Assembly: GCA_002786505.1 (NCBI GenBank)
Contig: PCTK01000225.1
Coordinates: 1 to 8,028, forward strand
Length of the DNA stretch: 8,028 nucleotides
Source: Nitrospinae bacterium CG22_combo_CG10-13_8_21_14_all_47_10
GTDB lineage: Bacteria; Nitrospinota; Nitrospinia; Nitrospinales; VA-1
Reading direction: 5' to 3'
Shown here: one piece after another, positions 1-5,229 of the stretch
How positions within the stretch are numbered: the stretch's first letter is position 1
Layout: each line of letters starts with the position of its first letter
Made by a program: the position numbers and the translations under genes
Notes under the pieces: generated by a model
Database searches by the model: none
What the model saw: the letters and a program-made list of their open reading frames with translations, nothing else
What the model was told of the DNA's origin: nothing

Positions 1-153
1 CCTGATGAGCCTTGGCGAAGAAGGATCTCGCTTTTTCTCAATACAGAACCACTTTATGCAAAGGTCTCGGTAAAAGGTGCGTAGCCCGTGGGTTTTTTAC
101 TTTAAGGGTGCCTGGAAAACCTCCGCTCATTGAGTCATTAGAAAGCCAAAACT
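1..153. other. Left-edge non-coding stretch, possibly the tail of an upstream gene
   Basis: No complete gene is visible before the first ATG at 154. The + strand frame starting at base 1 stays open for 27 codons to a TAG at 82-84, so it could be the end of a gene starting outside the window. It contains three consecutive arginine codons of types often rare (CGA AGA AGG) and I do not recognise the peptide. Another + frame is closed at once by tandem TGA codons at 3-8, which could equally be a real gene end. No convincing promoter or terminator is seen, and the SD before 154 is weak. Confidence 0.3.
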
Positions 154-972
154 ATGGATGCTAACCTGATTCGGTTTGCGATATTTATTTCGGTGTTTTT
201 GTTGATGCTGGGATTGGAGTCGATCATTCAACGTCACCCGACTGTTGACTCTAAAAAACGTCGGCTGAAAATCAATTTGGCTTTAACAGGTATTGATATT
301 CTTGCGGTGCGCATTTTTTTTGGCACGGCCGCGGTGGGTGCCGCCCAATTTTCCGGGGAAAGAGGGTGGGGCCTGTTCAATTATCTTGAGTGGCCGGAGG
401 GGCTGGAAACTTTGCTGGTCGTTGTCATTCTGGATCTGATGATTTATATCCAGCATGTGGTGTTGCATATGATCCCTTTTTTCTGGCGCTTTCATGTCGT
501 GCACCATTCCGACCTGGATCTGGATGTGTCATCGGGTTTACGCTTTCATCCTCTGGAGATATTAGCGTCCATGTTTTATAAGCTTGGTTTGGTTTTTGCC
601 CTTGGTCCTTCTCCGATGGCGGTTATAATCTTTGAGGCGATTCTGAATGGAATGGCCCAATTTTCTCATTCCAATATTACTTTGCCGGATAAGCTCGACC
701 GGTTGTTGCGATATGTTCTTGTTACTCCGGACATGCATCGTATTCACCATTCGGTGGAGAAAAGGGAAACCAACTCCAACTTTGGTTTTAACCTCTCTGT
801 TTGGGACCGGGCTCTGGGGACATATATTCATAATGCGTCGAAACCGCAACCCAGGATTATAATCGGGGTCAACGCGTTCCGCACCAGTGAGGAAGTATCT
901 TTGAAAAATTTATTGATGATGCCGTTCCGAGTGGTTCCAGAAAGCTACTCGCTTTCCCCTGAAAAAAAATAA
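154..972 (+). CDS. Sterol desaturase / fatty acid hydroxylase family membrane protein
   Basis: This 272-residue protein is an integral membrane di-iron oxygenase of the fatty acid hydroxylase superfamily (the family that includes sterol desaturases). Such enzymes use O2 and reduced electron carriers to hydroxylate or desaturate lipids; the substrate cannot be told from the sequence. The histidine clusters that bind the two irons are all present: HVVLH at 101-105, HVVHH at 114-118 and HRIHH at 195-199, with extra conserved histidines in RFHP (130-133) and SHSN (171-174). The C-terminal block NFGFN...WDRALGTY (209-224) is typical of bacterial members. Hydrophobic segments lie near 6-24, 42-62, 86-106 and 138-160. 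Length is normal for the family. No strong SD precedes the ATG. The stop codon is shared with the SD of the pyruvate kinase gene, so the two are probably co-transcribed although no metabolic link is obvious. Confidence 0.93.
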   Translation: MDANLIRFAIFISVFLLMLGLESIIQRHPTVDSKKRRLKINLALTGIDILAVRIFFGTAAVGAAQFSGERGWGLFNYLEWPEGLETLLVVVILDLMIYIQHVVLHMIPFFWRFHVVHHSDLDLDVSSGLRFHPLEILASMFYKLGLVFALGPSPMAVIIFEAILNGMAQFSHSNITLPDKLDRLLRYVLVTPDMHRIHHSVEKRETNSNFGFNLSVWDRALGTYIHNASKPQPRIIIGVNAFRTSEEVSLKNLLMMPFRVVPESYSLSPEKK

Positions 973-976
973 GGAG
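971..976 (+). promoter_or_regulatory. SD of pyruvate kinase overlapping the upstream stop codon
   Basis: AAGGAG at 971-976 begins inside the TAA stop (970-972) of the hydroxylase gene and sits 4 nt before the ATG at 981. Ribosomes ending the upstream gene would stop on this site, so translational coupling is likely. It also fixes the pyruvate kinase start. Confidence 0.75.
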
Positions 977-980
977 ATTT

Positions 981-2411
981 ATGGCTATCAGATTGACAAA
1001 AATCATTGCGACACTGGGGCCTGCCAGTGGCAGTAAAACGATTATCCGGAACCTGGTAGCAAAGGGAGTCAATATATTCCGGCTCAACCTTTCCCACGGA
1101 GATCATGAAACTGTCCGGCAATGGATTCACTGGATCCGCGAAGTCGAAAAGGAACGCCACACCTTCACGGGAATTCTCCTGGATCTTCAGGGGCCAAAAA
1201 TTCGTGTGGGAAAATTTGAAAAAGGTTCTATCCTTTTAAAGCGTGGTCAAAAAGTAATTTTTACGACAGCAAAAACTATGGGAAGTTCTTCCCTTGTTCA
1301 CGTTCAATACGCGCGTTTTCATCAGGAAGTGGGTGTAGGTAACCGGATTTATCTTGATGATGGAAAGCTTAGCGGCGTGGTGAAAGGCATTTCTGGTCAG
1401 CGCGTAAAGGTCGAAATGTTGGTTGGGGGCACGTTGTCGGACCATAAAGGCTTGAACTTGCCCGATGCCCAACTCAGCGCAAACCCGATAACGGCAAAAG
1501 ATAAGGCAGATCTCAAGTTTGGCCTTCAGGAAGGCGTGGATATGGTGGCGTTGTCTTTCACCGGGTCGGCGAAGGATGTGCGACAACTACGCGCTATGAT
1601 TAGGAAAGAAGGCGGAAAAGGGGTCGAGGTCATTGCTAAAATCGAACGCAAGCAGGCCGTGGCAAACCTTGAAGAAATTGCTGAGGCCGCTGATGGCATT
1701 ATGGTTGCCCGTGGCGATTTGGGGATTGAGATTCCCCTTACTGAAGTTCCAGTGGTTCAGCAGAAAATTTTACGGCAGGGAGCCAGGCATGCCAAACCGG
1801 TGATCGTTGCTACGCAGATGCTGGAGTCGATGATTGAAAATCCGCGGCCGACCCGTGCGGAAGTTTCTGATGTCGCCGGTGCGGTTATGGACTGTGCCGA
1901 CGCGATCATGCTTTCAGGAGAAACTGCGGTAGGCAAGCATGCAACTGCGGCAGTGGGGGTGATGGTCGAGACGGCGCTGAACACAGAGGCTTATCTGGCG
2001 GAGTCGCGGATGATAGAACCCTGGAACCGGTTTTTCCAGGGCGATCCAAACATCAATGAGGGCATCACATACTCTGCCAACAGGATGGTAGAATTATTGC
2101 GTGCCAAAGCCATGGTAGTATTTACCATCAGCGGTGGAACAGCTAAAATGGTGGCTTGCCCAAAGCCGATGGTTCCTGTATTCGCCTTCACCTCCAACCT
2201 GAAGAGGGCTCGTCTTCTGAGTCTGGTGCGCGGGGCCGTTCCCTTTTTGGTCAAGGACGACAGGCACTTGCTACTCCATATGGACCAAATGATTGCCATG
2301 CTGAAAAATAAAGGGCTGGTGAAAAAAGGGGATAGAGTGGTGATCACTACAGGGATTCCGGTCGATATCCCAAACTGGACTAATGTGATCAGGGTGGAAG
2401 AGGTTAAATGA
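981..2411 (+). CDS. pyk: Pyruvate kinase, PykA-like
   Basis: This enzyme converts phosphoenolpyruvate and ADP to pyruvate and ATP, the last step of glycolysis, in the cytoplasm. The 476-residue length is standard. The N-terminal TKIIATLGPAS (6-16) and FRLNLSHG (33-40) give the phosphate-binding Arg34, Asn36 and Ser38. DLQGPKIRVG (68-77) ends the first barrel part, followed by the B domain (about 77-170). The signature IAKIERKQAVANLEE (218-232) holds catalytic Lys220 and metal ligand Glu222; MVARGDLG (241-248) holds Asp246; ATQMLESM (277-284) holds Thr278. RPTRAEVSDVAGAVMD (289-304) and MLSGETAVGKH (310-320) complete the barrel, and 360-476 is the regulatory C domain. Leu69, Gln70, Lys73 and Val76 match the residue set known from potassium-independent pyruvate kinases; enzymes needing K+ have Glu at the position of Lys73. 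Translation is probably coupled to the upstream hydroxylase gene. Confidence 0.97.
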   Translation: MAIRLTKIIATLGPASGSKTIIRNLVAKGVNIFRLNLSHGDHETVRQWIHWIREVEKERHTFTGILLDLQGPKIRVGKFEKGSILLKRGQKVIFTTAKTMGSSSLVHVQYARFHQEVGVGNRIYLDDGKLSGVVKGISGQRVKVEMLVGGTLSDHKGLNLPDAQLSANPITAKDKADLKFGLQEGVDMVALSFTGSAKDVRQLRAMIRKEGGKGVEVIAKIERKQAVANLEEIAEAADGIMVARGDLGIEIPLTEVPVVQQKILRQGARHAKPVIVATQMLESMIENPRPTRAEVSDVAGAVMDCADAIMLSGETAVGKHATAAVGVMVETALNTEAYLAESRMIEPWNRFFQGDPNINEGITYSANRMVELLRAKAMVVFTISGGTAKMVACPKPMVPVFAFTSNLKRARLLSLVRGAVPFLVKDDRHLLLHMDQMIAMLKNKGLVKKGDRVVITTGIPVDIPNWTNVIRVEEVK

Positions 2412-2416
2412 ATAGG

Positions 2417-2449
2417 GTCGGCGGCAAAAGCCAACTTTTAATTTTTTCC
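2417..2449 (+). terminator. Weak possible terminator after pyruvate kinase
   Basis: A short imperfect hairpin (GT-C-GGC at 2417-2422 with GCC-A-AC at 2430-2435, 7-nt loop) is followed by a T-rich run (TTTTAATTTTTT, 2436-2447). The stem is only five pairs with one mismatch, so it may end transcription only partly or not at all. Confidence 0.25.
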
Positions 2450-2463
2450 TGATAAGACTTCAT

Positions 2464-2673
2464 ATGTCTCCCCGATATTATTTATTTACTGCGATTCTGG
2501 TTGCGGTTCTTACGCTGACGATCAGTTGGTGGAAGCAAAAACACACTGTGCGTGAAATTTTTTGGGTTATGATCAAAGTTGTTTTCGCTTTGGTTGTGAT
2601 TGTTGCGGGAGTTCTGGGTGTGGCCCAACTTCTCGCTTTTTTGGGCGTGGCCCAATCCGGATTTTTTTTGTGA
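2464..2673 (+). CDS. Small two-helix membrane protein, function unknown
   Basis: I do not recognise this 69-residue protein. It has two hydrophobic segments (about 7-22 and 36-60) joined by a polar loop, WWKQKHTVREIF (22-33), rich in basic residues; this suggests a hairpin with the loop in the cytoplasm by the positive-inside rule. The C-terminus carries a nine-residue repeat, LGVAQLLAF then LGVAQSGFF (51-59 and 60-68). The gene begins 52 nt after pyruvate kinase with no strong SD, and its stop overlaps the start of the next small membrane gene (GTGA). The two were probably kept together and may form a small membrane complex. The ATG at 2464 is the first in frame. Confidence 0.6.
   Translation: MSPRYYLFTAILVAVLTLTISWWKQKHTVREIFWVMIKVVFALVVIVAGVLGVAQLLAFLGVAQSGFFL
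2614..2667 (+). repeat. Two-copy in-frame 27-bp tandem repeat
   Basis: Units at 2614-2640 and 2641-2667 share 18 of 27 bases by my count, including GTGGCCCAA exactly. They encode LGVAQLLAF and LGVAQSGFF. The differences include synonymous changes (GGT/GGC and CTG/TTG), which points to an old duplication that has been under coding selection. Confidence 0.6.
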
Positions 2674-2900
2674 CGACTCAACCCTCAGACTTTTCAGGAT
2701 TCATGATCTTTATCCTGGTCATGGCCTTTTTTACGATCTCTTATTTTATGGGAATGATGGTCCATTCTGCCCTGATGTATGAAGATAAAAAAAATATTGG
2801 GAAGGACAGCCGCATTGGGTGGGTATTGAGCATGGTCGCCGGGACTGGCATCACTGGATGGATGTTTTATTATGGGTACTACATGAATTTTTTAAGATAG
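2670..2900 (+). CDS. Small two-helix membrane protein with GTG start, function unknown
   Basis: This 76-residue protein is not recognised. The preferred start is GTG at 2670-2672, which overlaps the upstream TGA as GTGA, the usual form of translational coupling. An internal ATG at 2703 (residue 12) with AGGA 3 nt before it is the alternative. A longer reading from ATG 2562 runs through the upstream gene in another frame and gives a Cys/Arg-rich, unlikely N-terminus. Hydrophobic segments lie near 10-33 and 49-70, separated by the charged loop YEDKKNIGKDSR (37-48). The sequence is rich in Met, Phe and Tyr (for example SYFMGMMVHSALMY at 24-37). It ends 10 nt before the stop of a convergent gene. 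Confidence 0.65.
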   Translation: MTTQPSDFSGFMIFILVMAFFTISYFMGMMVHSALMYEDKKNIGKDSRIGWVLSMVAGTGITGWMFYYGYYMNFLR

Positions 2901-2904
2901 GGAT

Positions 2905-2921
2905 TGTTTCTTAAAGAGACA
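2905..2921. other. Weak hairpin between convergent genes
   Basis: TGTTTCT (2905-2911) pairs with AGAGACA (2915-2921), including one G-T pair, around a 3-nt loop at the meeting point of two gene ends. No T-run follows on either strand, so a terminator role is only possible, not shown. Confidence 0.2.
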
Positions 2922-3261
2922 GAAGATCAATCAGTCTTTGGCAGTCATTTTTATATCCCAGGATTTCCAGGCTTTCTTCCTCGCTCAAGTCATCCGTCAG
3001 GTTATCTTCTATCAAATCAATAGCATCGTTCAGTCCCCCTGCAACGATATCCAGTTCTGTTTCGGTCAGTGCATAGATGGATCCGCTTTGTTTGAGTTTG
3101 TCAAACACCCGCGAATATTTTGCCTTGAAATCCAGGAGGCTGTTCTTTTTTTCGGGAGAAATTTTCTGCTTGAGCTCAAAATTCATGTCCGAAATTGAAT
3201 CGTTCAAAGCCATTTTAATGGTTTCGATATCTTTATCTGTGATAGAGGCGAGTGATTTCAT
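2911..3261 (-). CDS. Acidic helical protein with two internal repeats, function unknown
   Basis: I do not recognise this 116-residue protein. It is predicted soluble, highly charged and mostly helical, with no signal peptide. Its halves align without gaps at an offset of 58 residues: 7-56 with 65-114. Identical pairs include T8/T66, L19-N20-D21/L77-N78-D79, I23/I81, L30/L88, S35/S93, E37/E95, L43/L101, K46/K104, R51/R109, D54/D112 and L56/L114, and many others are conservative. The second copy is more acidic. I chose the ATG at 3261 because AGGA lies 3 nt before it and repeat 1 starts just after; the longer reading to 3369 adds 36 residues that look non-coding. It is convergent with the small membrane genes and lies downstream of hsp20 beyond a strong hairpin region. 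Confidence 0.72.
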   Translation of the reverse strand: MKSLASITDKDIETIKMALNDSISDMNFELKQKISPEKKNSLLDFKAKYSRVFDKLKQSGSIYALTETELDIVAGGLNDAIDLIEDNLTDDLSEEESLEILGYKNDCQRLIDLLSL

Positions 3262-3423
3262 GTTTCCTGTATTCAAAATTAAGGTTGCTGATCGGGCCGG
3301 TATTTTATTTGAATTTTGACCAAATCTGGAGTTCCTGATGTTGTACCATAAGTTGGCTCCAGGTCGCATGAAAAATTAGAGGGCCTTATGAAATTAAATT
3401 TTAAAATGGGTTTGAAAATTTTC

Positions 3424-3477
3424 CGGCCCTGAAAATCAGGGCCGACTTATTCAGGATCAAAGCCTGAATAAGCCGGC
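3424..3477 (-). terminator. Double-hairpin terminator region after hsp20
   Basis: Two strong hairpins lie side by side. The first is a perfect 9-bp stem with an AAA loop on the + strand (3424-3432 with 3436-3444). The second is a perfect 10-bp stem with a 7-nt loop (3446-3455 with 3463-3472). The second can grow by four more pairs past one mismatch (3441-3444 with 3474-3477), but this uses bases of the first stem, so the extended form excludes the first. Reading the - strand, hsp20 ends at 3499 and the hairpins follow at once, with AAAATTTT just beyond. On the + strand a T-rich run (about 3478-3500) follows. It could therefore stop transcripts from both sides. Confidence 0.6.
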
Positions 3478-3498
3478 AATTGATTTGTTTCTTTTTAT

Positions 3499-3927
3499 TT
3501 AAGGCTCGACCTTAATCTCGATTTTTTTCGGTTTTGCCTGCTCTTTTTTGGGCAGAGCGACCTTCAGGACTCCAAGATCCATTCTAGCTACGATTTTTTC
3601 CGGGTCAATCTGGTCGCTAAGCCTGAAGCTCCGGGCAAAGCTTTGTTGGCTGAATTCGTGAATGCGATAATCGTTTTTTTCCATTTCACAATTTTGTTCC
3701 CGATGGCCTTTAAGGGTCAAAACACCCGCATGGAATTCAACCGAAATGTCTTTTTCGGTCATGCCAGGGGTTTCTGCCTCCAAGTGGAATGCATCTTCTT
3801 TTTCAATCACATTGACCCTGGGCAGAACCACAGCTTGCTCCCCATTTTCCCTGGGGAACCCGAAAAACCGGTCTGTATCAAATAATTGGTCTAAAGCCCG
3901 CTCTGGATTAAAAGTTACGAGATTCAT
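3499..3927 (-). CDS. Small heat-shock protein, Hsp20/alpha-crystallin family
   Basis: This 142-residue cytoplasmic holdase chaperone would bind unfolding proteins during heat or other stress and keep them soluble for refolding by other chaperones. A short N-terminal arm (1-36) precedes the alpha-crystallin domain (about 37-126), beginning PRVNVIEKEDAFHLEAETPGM and including VLTLKGHRE (69-77). The family consensus A-x-x-x-x-G-V-L-x-V is present at 114-123 (ARMDLGVLKV), followed by LPK. The C-terminal I-x-I anchor is IEI (136-138), which links dimers into oligomers. The start is clear: AGGAG at 3938-3934 lies 6 nt before the ATG. The gene is divergent from the response regulator and has its own promoter and a palindrome in its leader, fitting stand-alone stress control. 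Confidence 0.95.
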   Translation of the reverse strand: MNLVTFNPERALDQLFDTDRFFGFPRENGEQAVVLPRVNVIEKEDAFHLEAETPGMTEKDISVEFHAGVLTLKGHREQNCEMEKNDYRIHEFSQQSFARSFRLSDQIDPEKIVARMDLGVLKVALPKKEQAKPKKIEIKVEP

Positions 3928-3970
3928 GATGTTCTCCTGTTCTAAAGGGTTGATGATGTCGTTGTCATGT

Positions 3971-3984
3971 CTCTCGGCCGAGAG
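3971..3984. promoter_or_regulatory. Perfect 14-bp palindrome in the hsp20 leader
   Basis: CTCTCGGCCGAGAG is a perfect inverted repeat 44-57 nt upstream of the hsp20 ATG, downstream of its predicted promoter. As DNA it could bind a dimeric repressor; as RNA it could form a 5-bp stem with a GGCC loop. It does not match the CIRCE element bound by HrcA. A second small inverted repeat (AGGA-TAT-TCCT, 3983-3993) overlaps it. Confidence 0.5.
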
Positions 3985-4005
3985 GATATTCCTTATCCTG
4001 CCTTA

Positions 4006-4035
4006 TGAATAAAATGGGGGTCGGCTATTGTCAAG
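4006..4035 (-). promoter_or_regulatory. hsp20 promoter with sigma-70-like and heat-shock-like elements
   Basis: On the - strand a perfect TTGACA (4034-4029) is followed after 17 nt by TATTCA (4011-4006), a weak -10. The same stretch also reads CTTGAC (4035-4030), then 10 nt, then CCCCATTTTA (4019-4010). Those two words resemble the sigma-32 consensus CTTGAA / CCCCATnTA, but the gap is shorter than the usual 13-17 nt. Transcription would begin near 3998, leaving a leader of about 70 nt. Confidence 0.5.
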
Positions 4036-4066
4036 CTGGCTGGAATAATTTAACCCCGCCTAAAAG

Positions 4067-4075
4067 TGCTATAAT
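4067..4075 (+). promoter_or_regulatory. Extended -10 promoter of the response regulator gene
   Basis: TGC-TATAAT at 4067-4075 is a perfect extended -10 element (TGn followed by TATAAT). No good -35 hexamer lies 16-18 nt upstream, which is normal for extended -10 promoters. A start near 4082 would leave a leader of about 55 nt ending with GGAGG (4128-4132), 4 nt before the ATG. Confidence 0.6.
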
Positions 4076-4136
4076 GTATCCGACAATTTAAGTGACCCGC
4101 AGGATTCATTAAACTCTATGGGGAGATGGAGGTTTT

Positions 4137-4508
4137 ATGGATTATACGGTTTGTGTGGTTGAGGATGAAAGGGTTTCCCGGACGATGATCGTTGAGATGT
4201 TGAAAAAGATGGGAATTAATAGAATAGTTGCGTCAACCAATGGTCAGATTGCCCTGGAAAAACTCAAGGTTCAAAAAGTCGATTTGATTATTTCAGACTG
4301 GCATATGCCGGTGATGGATGGGCTGGAATTTTTTAAGGCTGTCAAGAAGGATGAGGCCTTTGAAAACACACCCTTCCTGATGGTAACGGTGGAAGATTCA
4401 AAAGAAAAAGTGGTTGAGGCGTTGAAGGTAGGGGTCCGCGATTACATTGTCAAACCCGTATCTAAGGACAGTTTTGAAAGCAAGGTAAAAACGCTTTTAA
4501 AGCTCTAA
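4137..4508 (+). CDS. Single-domain CheY-like response regulator
   Basis: This 123-residue protein is a receiver domain with no output domain, so it signals by binding a partner, such as a flagellar switch or another sensor protein. The phosphorylation site is complete: acidic pair Glu9-Asp10 in VVEDE (7-11), phospho-acceptor Asp54 in SDWHMPVMDG (53-62), switch residue Thr84 in LMVTVED (81-87), Tyr103, and Lys106 in IVKPVS (104-109). The DW-x-MP-x-MDGLE form and the Tyr at the switch position match chemotaxis CheY more than transcription regulators. The first acidic residue is Glu rather than the Asp of enteric CheY. No kinase or chemotaxis gene is near, so its partner is encoded elsewhere. 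The start has a GGAGG site, and the gene has its own promoter divergent from hsp20. Confidence 0.93.
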   Translation: MDYTVCVVEDERVSRTMIVEMLKKMGINRIVASTNGQIALEKLKVQKVDLIISDWHMPVMDGLEFFKAVKKDEAFENTPFLMVTVEDSKEKVVEALKVGVRDYIVKPVSKDSFESKVKTLLKL

Positions 4509-4626
4509 AGTATACCTTCCTATCTTTACCAAAATCAGGCACAAAGCTAAAAAGCCCTGCGATGTTTATGGCGAATGCCTGCCGTCATCTCTATTCCTGG
4601 TAGATTTGATCTTCCGTGTAAAACGA

Positions 4627-4800
4627 TCATTTCCCAAATAGGGAAAGTCCTAATAAAAAGGCGGAATAAATTACGCAGAAAATGCAGGCAAAAAAAGGTT
4701 TCCGGTAGATGTCAGAAAGTTTTTTCATGGCTTTATTATAGGGCTCCTTGTCGACTCCGGCAATGCCCGGGAACTTTTTATTTGCCGAAGGACCGGACAT
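4627..4800 (-). CDS. 57-residue single-helix membrane peptide overlapping the cytochrome c gene
   Basis: This short reading frame starts with ATG at 4800, inside the last codons of the cytochrome c gene (overlap 4778-4800, different frame), and ends with TGA at 4627. The product has a polar, lysine-rich N-terminal half (Lys8, 9, 18, 23, 26, 27 and 34 with Arg33), then one hydrophobic segment at about 36-54 (FFACIFCVIYSAFLLGLSL), ending FGK. This is a typical small membrane protein with its N-terminus inside. No SD precedes 4800, so translation would rely on coupling to the cytochrome gene. An internal ATG at 4728 (MKKLSDIYRK) is the alternative; AAGGAG lies before it but 15 nt away. I do not recognise the family. 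Last gene of the yqhA-cytochrome c unit, it may anchor or assist the cytochrome. Confidence 0.58.
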   Translation of the reverse strand: MSGPSANKKFPGIAGVDKEPYNKAMKKLSDIYRKPFFACIFCVIYSAFLLGLSLFGK

Positions 4801-5221
4801 AATGAACCAGTTGCCAGATCTGATTATTCGTCAAATCCGAAAAAGCAAACATGGAGGTGTTTTTTGACCCGTTTTTGATGATCCAGAACAACTGACCATC
4901 CGGTAATTTTTTCATGGTTTCTGCACAGGTGAAGTTCCTGGGCGGGGGGGTGCTTTCAAAGTCCGGACCGCTTTTGCCATCTCCTTTTACTCCATGGCAG
5001 AATTTGCAGGCAATGGGCCTGGCCTCATTTTGAAACAGGTTCTCACCCGCTTTCAGGGTCCTTTCGTCAGGTGCAAATGGATTTTGCATGTTCAGAAATT
5101 CTTGCGGAGCGGTGAGAGTTTTCCGGTCTTGCGGGCACTCTCCAGCAAACCCTGTGGCAGGAAACCCCAGCCATATTGCCGAACAAAGAATATAAACACT
5201 CAAAATACGCTTGTTGGTCAT
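4778..5221 (-). CDS. Secreted mono-haem class I cytochrome c
   Basis: This 147-residue protein carries a signal peptide (basic MTNKR, hydrophobic 7-20, cleavage probably near Ala26 in TGFAG) and one haem site, CKFCH (72-76). GVKGDG (77-82) follows. The probable distal haem ligand is Met124 in NTSMFAF, with the usual end helix NQIWQLVHYVRSF (133-145). It should be a soluble periplasmic electron carrier. Two further cysteines outside the haem motif, Cys29 and Cys99, could form a disulfide. The start at 5221 is chosen because AGGGG lies 2 nt before it and it gives a proper signal peptide; the longer reading to 5320 runs back into yqhA. It lies 8 nt after yqhA, so the two form an operon. Near an OxyR and a peroxidase that needs reduced cytochrome c, it is a candidate electron donor. 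Confidence 0.9.
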   Translation of the reverse strand: MTNKRILSVYILCSAIWLGFPATGFAGECPQDRKTLTAPQEFLNMQNPFAPDERTLKAGENLFQNEARPIACKFCHGVKGDGKSGPDFESTPPPRNFTCAETMKKLPDGQLFWIIKNGSKNTSMFAFSDLTNNQIWQLVHYVRSFGK

Positions 5222-5229
5222 ATCCCCTG

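Noticed and set aside
70..101. Possible hairpin GTAAAA...TTTTAC as an upstream terminator
   Set aside because: The paired arms are A/T-only apart from one G-C pair and the interior pairs poorly, so the structure would be unstable.
2562..2669. Longer start at ATG 2562 for the second small membrane gene
   Set aside because: The added peptide is Cys/Arg/Gly-rich, out of frame over the upstream gene, and the GTGA overlap gives a better start.
3262..3369. N-terminal extension of the 116-residue - strand protein to 152 residues
   Set aside because: The added 36 residues lack any domain character, and AGGA just before the ATG at 3261 marks that as the start. The internal repeat also begins right after it.
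3388..3432. 14-residue leader peptide (ATG 3388, GAGG before it) running into the hairpin pair, suggesting an attenuator
   Set aside because: No + strand gene lies downstream that could be regulated; the next gene, hsp20, is on the other strand.
4509..4626. Terminator for the response regulator gene
   Set aside because: Only very short stems (such as GGC/GCC at 4570-4579) without a T-run were found.
4575..4802. + strand open frame of 75 codons after the response regulator
   Set aside because: Arg/Lys/Cys-rich product without SD, antisense to the better supported 57-residue membrane peptide.
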